A stretch of 64,000 nt of DNA from Candidatus Opimibacter skivensis (GTDB lineage Bacteria > Bacteroidota > Bacteroidia > Chitinophagales > Saprospiraceae), in contig JADKHH010000031.1 of NCBI GenBank assembly GCA_016721905.1, positions 1 to 64,000 of the forward strand. The letters are read 5' to 3'. The notes below the pieces were generated by a model, which was given only the letters and a program-made list of their open reading frames with translations, was not told where the DNA came from and did not search any database. Below, piece after piece: positions 55,656 to 63,969 of the stretch (position 1 is the first letter of the stretch; every line of letters begins with the position of its first letter). Made by a program: the position numbers and the translations under genes.

Positions 55656-55670
55656 TCGGGGAGGCATGAT
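55656..55670 (-). repeat. Repeat A, copy 5 (fragment)
   Basis: TCGGGGAGGCATGAT is the inner end of repeat A, inverted; the preceding 30 bp (CATTCTCCAAAC...TTTCGAG) are too diverged to align securely. It is the copy nearest the DUF559 gene on the left. Confidence 0.55.
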
Positions 55671-55735
55671 TTATATTTTGAAATGATTTTCAATACCCTT
55701 AAGTTTAAATTTTAAACTTAACCAGTTCGAAAACG

Positions 55736-56131
55736 ATGAAAAGAAGAAATATGCACCTAGGTGCAAAGCCTTCTCTTTTCCGGAATGCATATGAGCTTCG
55801 GAAAAACCCAACAGAAGCTGAAGAGATATTATGGAGTTATCTTCGGGACCGCCAAATAGAAGGGGTGAAATTCAGAAGACAACATCCTTTGAAAAAATAT
55901 GTCCCTGACTTCTTTGCCAATGAACTTAAATTCGCCATAGAACTCGACGGTGGTTACCACAACGATAAAGTCCAAAAGTTCTACGACAAAGACCGGGAAG
56001 AAATTATTGCATCATATCAGATTGTCGTGCTCAGATTTAAAAATGAGGAAGTGATCTTTAATATCGAAAATGTACTTTCGATGATTAGAGATAAGATAAA
56101 AGATATTAAGTCTTTTAAAAAGAAAAAGTAA
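55736..56131 (+). CDS. DUF559 endonuclease-like protein (Vsr-type PD-(D/E)xK fold)
   Basis: 131 residues. DUF559 marks: ELRKNPTEAEEILWSYLRDR, VKFRRQHPLKKYVPDFF (PD at 57-58) and LKFAIELDGGYH (Glu69, Asp71, His75), then DKDREEIIASYQIVVLRFKN. The fold is that of Vsr/very-short-patch repair nucleases, with Asp58, Glu69 and Asp71 in the metal site. The gene has a poor GC content relative to its surroundings and no neighbours of its own; it sits alone inside an array of repeat A copies, inverted on the left and direct on the right. That placement suggests it is a repeat-associated nuclease, possibly the spread factor. Inference only. Confidence 0.88.
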   Translation: MKRRNMHLGAKPSLFRNAYELRKNPTEAEEILWSYLRDRQIEGVKFRRQHPLKKYVPDFFANELKFAIELDGGYHNDKVQKFYDKDREEIIASYQIVVLRFKNEEVIFNIENVLSMIRDKIKDIKSFKKKK

Positions 56132-56162
56132 TCATTATTTGATGATTATCGTACAATGATGA

Positions 56163-56219
56163 TCATGCCTCCCCGGCGTTTCCAAGCGAAAGGAAGGGGG
56201 CGGAAGCAGGGGCGGGGGC
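56163..56219 (+). repeat. Repeat A, copy 6 (57 bp, shortened)
   Basis: TCATGCCTCCCCGGCGTTTC at the left end and GGCGGGGGC at the right, with a changed centre (CAAGCGAAAGGAAGGGGGCG). It is the first copy to the right of the DUF559 gene, 31 bp after its stop, in the orientation opposite to the left copies. The 522-bp gap 56132-56653 contains copies 6, 7 and 8 and a heptamer tract. Confidence 0.75.
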
Positions 56220-56270
56220 AAATTATTTGAGGAGCAAGGTCAACCAAAAGAATCATATACTATTGTTAAA

Positions 56271-56391
56271 TCATGCCTCCCCGGCGTTTTCGGAATGAAA
56301 CGTAACGGAGTGAAGTGTAATGGAGAAACGCAGGGGTCGGGGGCGAATAAGTGAAAAGTGAAAAGTGAAGAGTGAAGAGTGAAAAATAAAA
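56271..56391 (+). repeat. Repeat A, copy 7 (74 bp), with adjoining GTGAAAA heptamer tract
   Basis: The 74-bp hairpin element (56271-56344) is base-for-base identical to copy 8. It continues into GAATAAGTGAAAAGTGAAAA, GTGAAGAGTGAAGAGTGAAA (56345-56391), the reverse complement of the tract at 55483-55523 on the left side. Confidence 0.88.
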
Positions 56392-56523
56392 TTTGCCTGG
56401 ATTATGCTTTCTCTCTTTTTTAACAGGGAATACCCAGCAAGGAATGAAAAGTAATAAGTAAATTTAGTCAGGAGGTAAGACTATAAAATTGTCTCTTTGT
56501 AAGTTTTATTTCTTAATTGCCAA

Positions 56524-56597
56524 TCATGCCTCCCCGGCGTTTTCGGAATGAAACGTAACGGAGTGAAGTGTAATGGAGAAACGCAGGGGTCGGGGGC
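56524..56597 (+). repeat. Repeat A, copy 8 (74 bp, identical to copy 7)
   Basis: TCATGCCTCCCCGGCGTTTT at the left, GAGAAACGCAGGGGTCGGGGGC at the ends overlapping positions 56576-56597 on the right. All 74 bases equal copy 7, implying recent duplication or conversion. It ends 57 bp before the start of the AAA kinase gene. Confidence 0.88.
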
Positions 56598-56653
56598 AAT
56601 AGCGATTTTAATCGCTTCCCTTCCCTATCTTTACATTATACTAAAAAGACCAT

Positions 56654-57151
56654 ATGGTCATTATCGTATTCGGACTGCCAGGCTCAGGGAAAAGCTATTT
56701 CGCCTCACGACTGGCCATGCACCTGGAAGCAGAGTATGTCAATAGCGATGAACTCCGGATGCATATGCTGCAGGAGAGAAATTATTCCGAAGCGGAAAAG
56801 AAGTTAGTCTATGATGCCATGCTGTCACGCATGACGGATGCCCTTACGGACAAGAAACCCATTGTACTGGATGCCACTTTTTATAAGAAATCGATACGGC
56901 GTCGCTTTGAGCAGAGAGCCGCTGAACACCATCAATCGATCATCTATATCGAAGTCACCTCATCGGAAGATATCATCAGGGACAGGTTGCTAAGCCCGCG
57001 CGTCTACAGCGAGGCCGATTATGATGTATACCTGAAACTCAAGAAGTCCGCCGAACCGCTCACCCGTGATCACCTGGTGCTGGTATCTACCAACAATAAC
57101 ATCGTGTCGATGCTGCACGAAGCGCTACACTATATTGAAACCCAGCCATGA
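56654..57151 (+). CDS. AAA_33-type P-loop kinase
   Basis: 165 residues. Walker A is GLPGSGKS (7-14), followed by VNSDELRMHMLQERNYSEAE, KPIVLDATFYKKSIRRRFEQ (Walker B region with Asp) and RVYSEADYDVYLKLKKSAEP, the pattern of zeta-toxin/gluconokinase-like kinases. It overlaps the APH-like gene by 4 bp, so they are translationally coupled. In many bacteria the two are fused in one protein with the APH part first (as in mycobacterial Rv2004c); here they are separate and in the other order. The substrate is unknown. Confidence 0.87.
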   Translation: MVIIVFGLPGSGKSYFASRLAMHLEAEYVNSDELRMHMLQERNYSEAEKKLVYDAMLSRMTDALTDKKPIVLDATFYKKSIRRRFEQRAAEHHQSIIYIEVTSSEDIIRDRLLSPRVYSEADYDVYLKLKKSAEPLTRDHLVLVSTNNNIVSMLHEALHYIETQP

Positions 57152-58173
57152 ATCGGTTGAACATAGACCGGATACTCAGCAATGGAATTTTTCCACATCC
57201 ATTCCCTACCCCTCAACTGGTAGAGACGCACTTGTCATACATATTGCTGGGCAAGTCATTCGCCTACAAGTTCAAGAAAGAGATCAAATATTCCTTCCTG
57301 GATTTTTCCACGCTGGAGCAACGGAAATATTTTTGTGATCGCGAAGTGCTGCTCAACAACAGGTATACGAAAGGCCTCTACCTGGGTGTTGTACCGGTGA
57401 GACAGCATGAATCTGAAATATGGGTAGACGGCATAGAAGGAAAGGTGATCGACTACGCCATCAAAATGAAACGGTTGAAAGATGACCGGCAGATGCACCG
57501 CATGCTGGAGCACCATCAAGTCACGCAAAAGCACATCGGAGATATTGCATCTACGCTTCGAAAATTTCACCAACAGACTACTGTCATTCACAGACCCTTT
57601 GACCGGGCAGTGTTTGCTTCGCGGTTCAATGATCTACAATCTTTATCTGATTTTATTGGGACAGCCCTGGGTTCCGCATCCGCTAATATAATTGCAAACG
57701 CTGTGCGCACTTCGGATACATTTCTGAAGGAACATCAGGGCCTTTTTTCAAAGCGTGTTGATGACGGCTGGGTCAGGGACTGCCATGGCGACCTGCATTC
57801 GCGGAATATATTTTTATACGCCCGGCCCATCCTGTTTGATTGCATTGAATTCAATGACGAGTTCCGGCAAATCGACATCCTTGATGAACTGGCTTTCTTC
57901 TGTATGGACCTGGAAGCGGCGGGGTTTGATGAACTGAGCAAATCATTCATGACGTTTTATTTTGCAAAGGATCAGGCTGGCTTTGGCAAGGAGGAACAAA
58001 TGCTATTTACGTATTACAAAGGCTATCGTGCCAATGTCCGCGCCAAGGTCAATGCCTTGCGCGCTATGCAGGCAGAAGGCCCTGTCCGGCAGCAGAACCT
58101 CGCCGATGTGAAGAAATACCTTGATTTATTGGATCAATACATGAGTGAGGGCTGGAATCATCAACCTGTATGA
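57148..58173 (+). CDS. Aminoglycoside phosphotransferase (APH)-like kinase
   Basis: 341 residues. The N-lobe has LGKSFAYKFKKEIKYSFLDF with the ATP-binding Lys region. The catalytic loop is CHGDLHSRN (Asp215, Asn220) and the metal motif LFDCIEFND (Asp231, Glu234), the Brenner pattern of APH/ChoK kinases. It lies immediately after, and overlaps, the AAA kinase gene. The pair is usually annotated as a bifunctional APH/AAA protein; the phosphate acceptor is not known, and drug resistance is not implied. Confidence 0.87.
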   Translation: MNRLNIDRILSNGIFPHPFPTPQLVETHLSYILLGKSFAYKFKKEIKYSFLDFSTLEQRKYFCDREVLLNNRYTKGLYLGVVPVRQHESEIWVDGIEGKVIDYAIKMKRLKDDRQMHRMLEHHQVTQKHIGDIASTLRKFHQQTTVIHRPFDRAVFASRFNDLQSLSDFIGTALGSASANIIANAVRTSDTFLKEHQGLFSKRVDDGWVRDCHGDLHSRNIFLYARPILFDCIEFNDEFRQIDILDELAFFCMDLEAAGFDELSKSFMTFYFAKDQAGFGKEEQMLFTYYKGYRANVRAKVNALRAMQAEGPVRQQNLADVKKYLDLLDQYMSEGWNHQPV

Positions 58174-58186
58174 TCCCCATCATATC

Positions 58187-58210
58187 AGTTCATCATGATG
58201 GTGATGAACT
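58187..58210. terminator. Hairpin after the APH-like gene
   Basis: AGTTCATCA (58187-58195) pairs with TGATGAACT (58202-58210) around TGATGG. There is no T run after it, so it may act as a weak terminator or as an RNA-end stabiliser. It lies 13 bp after the stop codon. Confidence 0.5.
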
Positions 58211-58258
58211 TTACTGATAGTATGTTTTTGCATTATAAATATTATTATTTCAGTATTT

Positions 58259-59668
58259 ATGGCACAGAAAGCATTAACTCACTTTACCACCCGGCCTAAG
58301 ACTGTAGAGCAGCGCATTGCTGCTGGTAAAGCTTTGCGCAACAAACACCCCATCAGTGAGTTGGGGGATTATACCCCATCACCGAAAAGAGTTGATCCGT
58401 TAGCTGTACTTGAAGCGCAAGGCAAGACCCGCTTGCCTGATCTGGTGCCTATACGCTATGCGCGGATGCTCACTTCTCCGTTTGCTTTTCTCAGGGGTGC
58501 TGCAGCGATCATGGCAGCTGATCTCGCATATAAGGATAAAAGCACAGGGATCAAAGTACAGGCTTGCGGTGATATGCATGTAGCCAATTTCGGGTTATTT
58601 GCTTCCGCGGAGCGCAAACTGATTTTTGGTATCAATGATTTTGATGAAACGCTTCCTGGTCCCTGGGAATGGGATCTGAAGCGATTAGTCGCCAGCATCG
58701 TCGCCAGCATACGGTATCTTGGTGGAGATGATGCGTTAGCTAAAGCTTCGGTCAAAGCAGCTGTCAAATCCTATCGCAAGCACATGAAGAAGTATGCAGG
58801 CATGGGACACCTCGAATTGTGGTACTCTACCTTGACCGAAGATGATATCTATGCCACGTATCCGTCTCAGGCACGTAAGGCCATCAAGAGAGTAGCGGGG
58901 AAAGCCCGCACGCGAACACATATGCAGGTGCTGGATAAGCTTACAGATATTGTAGATGAAAAATTCCGGCTCAAGATTAATGCACCCTTTATCGTCAGGG
59001 CAACACACACCCAGAAAGGCACTCCGGTCAAAGAGGCTCTTGGCGTGTTGCTCGAATCCTATCTGAAATCCCTGGCGGATGATCGCCGTGCTTTGCTAGA
59101 GCAATACCGCATCGTGGATGTAGTTCGCAAGATTGTGGGTGTCGGAAGTGTAGGAACCAGATGCTGGGTGATTTTCCTCTCCGGTAAGGATGGCGAGGAT
59201 CCGTTATTCCTCCAGGTCAAGGAAGCCCAGCCTTCAGTGCTGGAGCCTTTTGTAGGTAAGTCAACCTATAAGAACAGCGGACAACGCATTGTCGCAGGCC
59301 AGCGACTTATCCAGGGCGCCCCTGATATTTTCCTGGGATGGGGCGAATCCGAAGGATTTCACTTTTATGTAAGGCAACTACGCGACATGAAGGGTGGTGT
59401 GGAGTTTGATCCGAATACTGTAAATCTGGATAACGCGGTTGACTATTGTAAGCTTTGTGCCTGGGCACTGGCACAAGCACATGCCAAGTCCGGTGATGCT
59501 GCTATGATCTCAGGATACATGGGCAAAAGCGAAAAGTTGGCCGACGCCATGGTTCGTTTTGCCTTCGCTTATGCAGAACAAAATGAAAAGGATTACAATG
59601 CATTGAAAGCTGCCGCTGACAGTGGAAGGATAAAGGTCGCAAAGGCGGAAGCTGGTGCCACAGAATGA
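58259..59668 (+). CDS. DUF2252 family protein
   Basis: 469 residues with no signal peptide. DUF2252 marks: LVPIRYARMLTSPFAFLRGA, ACGDMHVANFGLFASAERKL, IFGINDFDETLPGPWEWDLK and RLVASIVASIRYLGG near the N-terminus, then LQVKEAQPSVLEPFVG and GQRIVAGQRLIQGAPDIFLGW later. The CGDMHVANFG and NDFDE motifs parallel the HGDLH..N and D-x-D motifs of APH-like kinases, so the fold is probably kinase-like, which fits its place after an APH-like gene. Substrate unknown. Confidence 0.92.
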   Translation: MAQKALTHFTTRPKTVEQRIAAGKALRNKHPISELGDYTPSPKRVDPLAVLEAQGKTRLPDLVPIRYARMLTSPFAFLRGAAAIMAADLAYKDKSTGIKVQACGDMHVANFGLFASAERKLIFGINDFDETLPGPWEWDLKRLVASIVASIRYLGGDDALAKASVKAAVKSYRKHMKKYAGMGHLELWYSTLTEDDIYATYPSQARKAIKRVAGKARTRTHMQVLDKLTDIVDEKFRLKINAPFIVRATHTQKGTPVKEALGVLLESYLKSLADDRRALLEQYRIVDVVRKIVGVGSVGTRCWVIFLSGKDGEDPLFLQVKEAQPSVLEPFVGKSTYKNSGQRIVAGQRLIQGAPDIFLGWGESEGFHFYVRQLRDMKGGVEFDPNTVNLDNAVDYCKLCAWALAQAHAKSGDAAMISGYMGKSEKLADAMVRFAFAYAEQNEKDYNALKAAADSGRIKVAKAEAGATE

Positions 59669-59674
59669 TTCTTA

Positions 59675-59775
59675 ATAGGTTTATAAGTTTATGGGTTGAT
59701 AAGTTTATAACTTTAAACACCTAAACTCACTTTTCACTTTTCACTTTTCACTTTTCACTCTTCACTCTTTACTTA
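59675..59775. repeat. 8-bp tandem tract followed by 7-bp TTTTCAC tract
   Basis: 59675-59712 carries AGGTTTAT, AAGTTTAT, GGGTTGAT and AAGTTTAT units, the same octamer family as at 46921. From 59727 come five to six TTTTCAC units degrading to TCTTCAC (to about 59775), the same heptamer as beside repeat A. It lies between the DUF2252 and MarC genes. Confidence 0.8.
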
Positions 59776-59779
59776 TACT

Positions 59780-60379
59780 ATGATTGAAATATCCCAGATT
59801 TTCGCCCTCCTCTTCCTCATGCTGGGGCCGTTTAAGATCATCGGCCCATTTGCAAAGATGACACGGGATGCAGACCCGATACTCACACGACAACTGGCTA
59901 TGCGTGCTGTATTTTTTTCCATCCTGGCGGTCTTATTCGCTTCCTTTCTGGGAGATATGATTCTGGCCAAGTATAGTATTCCGATACCCATTCTGGCGCT
60001 GGCCGCTGGACTCATTTTATTTCTCGTAGCGCTGCAGAATGTGATCCAGCAATTTGCTCCTACGGATACAAAGCATGAGCCCGTTGCCCCCACCTTGCAG
60101 ATGGCATTGAATCCGCTGGCTTTTCCGACTATCGTCACACCTTATGGCATTGCCGCGGTGATGGTCTTCATGGCGATCAGTCCGGACCTCCGCACCAAGT
60201 TGATCATCGGAGGTATTGTCATTGGTATTATGCTTTTAAATCTGGCCACCATGTTGCTGACGAGGCATATGGGTAAACTGCTGTTCCTTATCCTTTCTAT
60301 CCTGGGGGCGATCCTGGGCGTCGTGCAGGTTTCCCTGGGTCTGTTGATCATGTATAACCAACTCAAGCTACTCGTGTAA
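59780..60379 (+). CDS. MarC-family integral membrane protein (UPF0056)
   Basis: 199 residues with six hydrophobic helices. MarC marks: LFLMLGPFKIIGPFAKMT at the N-terminus, LALAAGLILFLVALQNVI, and the central PLAFPTIVTPYGIAAVM, the family P.A.P...GPG/TPYG motif. Despite the family name, no role in antibiotic resistance has held up; the transported substrate is unknown. It starts immediately after a TTTTCAC tract. Confidence 0.9.
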   Translation: MIEISQIFALLFLMLGPFKIIGPFAKMTRDADPILTRQLAMRAVFFSILAVLFASFLGDMILAKYSIPIPILALAAGLILFLVALQNVIQQFAPTDTKHEPVAPTLQMALNPLAFPTIVTPYGIAAVMVFMAISPDLRTKLIIGGIVIGIMLLNLATMLLTRHMGKLLFLILSILGAILGVVQVSLGLLIMYNQLKLLV

Positions 60380-60447
60380 ATAGAAATACTAAAAGCAGTA
60401 TTTGCATTTACGCGATTGTATTTAAGACATTGAAATGATTTTGTATC

Positions 60448-61923
60448 ATGAAACAACCCAGATATCCATCATTGTATCAGGTCAATACAAGGACCTGGCT
60501 GACTGAATTATCTATAAAACCTGGTAGCGCCGCAACTTTGGATGACATTCCTGATCGAGCACTGGATGAGTTTAAGGAAATGGGATTTGACTGGATATGG
60601 TTTTTGAGTGTCTGGTGCACGGGCGAGCAAGGACAAATCATCTCGCGGACTAATCCGGTGTGGAGACAGGAGTTTGAAGAGACACTATCGGATCTTAAAG
60701 AAGAAGATATCGGTGGTTCAGGCTTTGCCATCACAGATTATCATGTGCATCCTGATCTGGGGGGTGATGAAGCATTGAAGCGGCTGCGTGAAAGGCTTAC
60801 TGCACGCGGACTTAAGCTGATGCTTGATTTTGTCCCTAATCACATGGGGCCTGATCATCCATGGGTGAGCGAACATCCTGAATATTTCATATCAGGTACA
60901 GTTGATGATCTTCAAAACAATCCACAGAATTTTACAAAGATCACTACACAGCAAGGTGAGCACATACTGGCTTATGGTCGCGATCCGTATTTCGATGGCT
61001 GGCCGGACACTGTCCAGCTTGATTACAGCAATCTGTCTGTTATCGAAGCGATGAAAAATGAATTGGTGCGTATCGCTGGTCAATGCGATGGCGTGCGGTG
61101 TGATATGGCGATGCTGATGTTGCCTGATGTTTTTGAAAAGACCTGGGGACGAAAAGCAAAGTCCTTCTGGCCCGAAGCGATCATGGCTGCGCGTCAACAA
61201 TATCCTGGTTTCTGTCTGATGGCAGAGGTATATTGGGATATGGAATGGACGCTCCAACAGTTGGGATTTGATTATACGTATGACAAGCGGTTGTATGATC
61301 GATTGGTCGAAGGGCATGCTAAGCCTGTGCGGGAGCATTTTCTTGCAGAGCTTGATTACCAGGATAAGCTGGTGCGGTTTTTGGAAAATCATGATGAAAC
61401 CCGGATAGCAGCAACACTTGACAGGCCGCAACATGAGGCTGCAGCAGTGATTACATTCCTATCTCCAGGTTTACGGTTTTTTCATCAGGGTCAATTGGAA
61501 GGAATGAGAAAAAAGATTTCTCCCCATCTCATTCGTGGTCCGAAAGAAACGGTCGAAGAAGGTATTCAAAAATTTTATACTTCATTGCTGGCCGTTTTGA
61601 AACTACCCATGTTTCGCGATGGCCGATGGCAATTGCTGGAATCCACTACGGCGTGGGAGGAGAACAATACATGGGAGTCCTTTATCTCCTTTGCATGGGA
61701 GGGAGCTGATAGGGAGTTGACCCTGGTTGTGATCAATTATGCACCTCATGACGGGCAATGTTATCTAAAGATACCTATGATGGAGAAAGGATTTGGTCAC
61801 TGGGAATTGAAGGATATCATGAATCCGGTAACCTATAGCCGGGATAGTCATGACTTGTTGGCCAGGGGGCTCTATCTGGGGATGAAACCGTGGCAGTATC
61901 ATGTGTTTGAAGTACGAAAGTAG
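60448..61923 (+). CDS. GH13 alpha-amylase-family enzyme, cytoplasmic
   Basis: 491 residues with no signal peptide. The four GH13 regions are present: DFVPNH (127-132), GVRCD with the nucleophile Asp219, AEVYW with acid/base Glu260, and ENHDET with His315 and Asp316. A C-terminal beta sandwich (about 400-491) follows. The N-terminal SLYQVNTRTWLTELS and TGEQGQIISRTNPVW are like those of GH13 enzymes annotated near sucrose or trehalose metabolism. The substrate is unclear. It is 68 bp after the MarC gene and stands alone, with no glycogen operon in view. Confidence 0.9.
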   Translation: MKQPRYPSLYQVNTRTWLTELSIKPGSAATLDDIPDRALDEFKEMGFDWIWFLSVWCTGEQGQIISRTNPVWRQEFEETLSDLKEEDIGGSGFAITDYHVHPDLGGDEALKRLRERLTARGLKLMLDFVPNHMGPDHPWVSEHPEYFISGTVDDLQNNPQNFTKITTQQGEHILAYGRDPYFDGWPDTVQLDYSNLSVIEAMKNELVRIAGQCDGVRCDMAMLMLPDVFEKTWGRKAKSFWPEAIMAARQQYPGFCLMAEVYWDMEWTLQQLGFDYTYDKRLYDRLVEGHAKPVREHFLAELDYQDKLVRFLENHDETRIAATLDRPQHEAAAVITFLSPGLRFFHQGQLEGMRKKISPHLIRGPKETVEEGIQKFYTSLLAVLKLPMFRDGRWQLLESTTAWEENNTWESFISFAWEGADRELTLVVINYAPHDGQCYLKIPMMEKGFGHWELKDIMNPVTYSRDSHDLLARGLYLGMKPWQYHVFEVRK

Positions 61924-62047
61924 AAAACGGGGTGATAAGGGACATGGAAATATCATAGGGGATATCCGTGTTATCGAGAATGTTTGAAACCTGAATACTT
62001 GATTTGTGAAATATCCGTTTATTCAGGAAGTCCCTAAATAGTCCGGA

Positions 62048-62731
62048 ATGTTCCCTAAACGACAGCTTTTATTATTTGGCCTTTTAACGTATCCAATAAT
62101 TTCAATTTTTTCCCAAAAGTTAGACTACGGGGTCATATTAATCTATAACAGTTCCAGCCAAACGAATTACGACCCCACAATTCCTGAGGATGGAACATTC
62201 CAATGGAATTCTCTTGGAACCTGGGGCGCGGGTGCCTTTATGTTAAAAAGCTTGTCTCCTAAGTTTGCATCAAGTTTGTCATTCCTATACCAACAAAAGG
62301 GGTATAGGGAGTTAGCGCAAGTTGGGTATTTCCCTGAAGGACCGATTTATGATGAGGATTTACGGAATACTTTCAATTATCTGAGTGCTGATTTGACCAT
62401 CAAATATCGAATATCTAATTCACAAACGTTGAGGACATTCATTAATTTCGGCATTGAATATAGCTACTTGTTAGACTATGAGATTGAATCAGATTTCTAT
62501 CCAATCAATAGTTTTTATCCGGTAAACGTCTATCAGGATAATTGGGAGACGCATAATGTCAGTTTCATTCCATCTGTATCATTTACGTTCTACCAGTCAA
62601 CTACATTAGAATTTGGCTTCAATCGAAGTTTAACACCGGTCTTGGAAACAGAGAATCTTATAGTTAAGGATTGGATTTGGACATTTAGATTGAGTCAATC
62701 TGTACCAGCATTATTTAAGAAAGAAGGGTAA
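62048..62731 (+). CDS. Outer-membrane beta-barrel protein (PorT-like type)
   Basis: 227 residues with signal peptide MFPKRQLLLFGLLTYPIISI and FSQ. Amphipathic strands: WGAGAFMLKSLSPKFASSLS, FLYQQKGYREL, FNYLSADLTIKYRISNSQTL, RTFINFGIEYSYLLDYE and FTFYQSTTLEFGFNRSL. The YQQKGY and YLSADLTIKYRI strings are typical of the outer membrane beta-barrel family of Bacteroidota (OMP_b-brl_2). Function unknown. Confidence 0.72.
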   Translation: MFPKRQLLLFGLLTYPIISIFSQKLDYGVILIYNSSSQTNYDPTIPEDGTFQWNSLGTWGAGAFMLKSLSPKFASSLSFLYQQKGYRELAQVGYFPEGPIYDEDLRNTFNYLSADLTIKYRISNSQTLRTFINFGIEYSYLLDYEIESDFYPINSFYPVNVYQDNWETHNVSFIPSVSFTFYQSTTLEFGFNRSLTPVLETENLIVKDWIWTFRLSQSVPALFKKEG

Positions 62732-62973
62732 TCAAACAATTCCTAACACCCGGATATTTGGGAAATGAAAGAATAAATTTGAACCAACAGAGAAATGAAC
62801 ATCCGATAACATGGGATGCTCATAAGCAGGGCTTTCAACAATGACGATGAAAACGTAAATTTGGAGAGAGATGCGATGGAAACACTCTCAACTCAGTCGG
62901 CCTGCCTACGAGCCTCCTTTTGTTAAATGTTCCCTCCACTAATGGAAAAAGGTTTAATACTTTTAAACTACTG

Positions 62974-63864
62974 ATGAACACGATTTTCCTTAAGTCCCTT
63001 CTCTGCTGCTGCTCCCTCCTCCTACTGACTTCTTGTGTCATCACGCGATATGACACCAGGAGTGCAATGGTAGAGGCTACTAATCTAAGTTATATCGCTA
63101 CCACTGAAGTTTCGGTGGGAGACTGGATGGTGTATATGATGTCAACCAGTTTTACGGATAGCAAGAAGCCGATTTCGCTAGGGGATCATTATGATAAAAT
63201 TCGTTCAAAATTACCGGCCCTGGGACCTGGAAGATGGGATAATTTTGCCATCAATGCTTTCCTCAGAAAGAGCGAGGAGAATGTAGCTATTCATTTTTCC
63301 AATGATTGCAAAGATCTCGTCCTAACCGTATCCGTTCCGAAGACTGCCTGGGATTCGATTCGGGAATTTAAACTGATGGATTTGCCCATTGTTGGGATTA
63401 CGTATGAGCAAGCCATGGAATATATTAAGTACAAGCAAGGTGTATGGAATTCGTGTTTCAAGGCTAGAGACACCTTTCGATACGAGTGCTTTCTCCCTAC
63501 ACCGGAACAGTTTCAAATAGTACAGACTAAACTGGATAGTACAAATGCACTGGGATGTAACATGTTTAACTACGTCAACTCCTTGTGTCCTGATTGCCCA
63601 AACGGGGAGAAATTTTTAAAAGATCCCATCTTTAATAAAACCGGTATGGAACCAACATATGTCGGGTCGTACTTCCCTGATGCATTCGGCTTATATAATT
63701 TCAAAGGTAATGTTGCCGAAATGACGTCTGTGAAAGGAATCGCCATGGGAGGCAGTTGTATGCATTATGCATCGGAAGCTTTTGATGGAAGAAGGCAAAC
63801 GTATGTAGGCTTAGCAGGCTGGCTTGGGTTTAGAGTTTGGTATAGAAGGATACCTAAAACTTGA
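62974..63864 (+). CDS. FGE-sulfatase-like lipoprotein (GldK/GldJ-type fold)
   Basis: 296 residues from ATG 62974, giving a lipoprotein signal with lipobox LLTSC; the open frame from 62920 would bury it. The formylglycine-generating-enzyme-like domain is recognised from EVSVGDWMVYM, PIVGITYEQAMEYI, RYECFLPTPEQFQIVQ, PDAFGLYNFKGNVAEMTSVK and GGSC...GRRQTYVGLAGWLGFR near the end. FGE Cys residues for sulfatase activation are not in their usual places. Bacteroidota use this fold in gliding lipoproteins GldJ and GldK, but there are no other gliding genes nearby, so it is a paralogue of unknown role. Confidence 0.82.
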   Translation: MNTIFLKSLLCCCSLLLLTSCVITRYDTRSAMVEATNLSYIATTEVSVGDWMVYMMSTSFTDSKKPISLGDHYDKIRSKLPALGPGRWDNFAINAFLRKSEENVAIHFSNDCKDLVLTVSVPKTAWDSIREFKLMDLPIVGITYEQAMEYIKYKQGVWNSCFKARDTFRYECFLPTPEQFQIVQTKLDSTNALGCNMFNYVNSLCPDCPNGEKFLKDPIFNKTGMEPTYVGSYFPDAFGLYNFKGNVAEMTSVKGIAMGGSCMHYASEAFDGRRQTYVGLAGWLGFRVWYRRIPKT

Positions 63865-63888
63865 TGAAGTGTCATAGCCGTTGCAGGA

Positions 63889-63929
63889 GCGCCGCGCTGA
63901 GCGGAGTCGAAGTGTTTGCTCCTGCGACC
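63889..63929. repeat. Dispersed repeat B, copy 3 (hairpin, inverted relative to 6351)
   Basis: TTGCAGGAGC (63891-63900) pairs with GCTCCTGCGA (63918-63927), enclosing GCCGCGCTGAGCGGAGTCGA. It is the reverse complement, with few changes, of the hairpin at 6354-6402, 57 kb away. It starts 25 bp after a stop codon. Confidence 0.8.
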
Positions 63930-63969
63930 ATTTCAAAACCAAGGAAGATTCTCCAGAGGAATTGTGCTG

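Noticed and set aside
55372..56597. REP/RAYT element with a Y1 transposase
   Set aside because: The encoded protein has DUF559 PD-(D/E)xK motifs and lacks the HUH and Tyr motifs of RAYT proteins.
57148..58173. Aminoglycoside resistance by the APH-like protein
   Set aside because: Its closest layout is the APH/AAA pair of unknown substrate, not a resistance APH.
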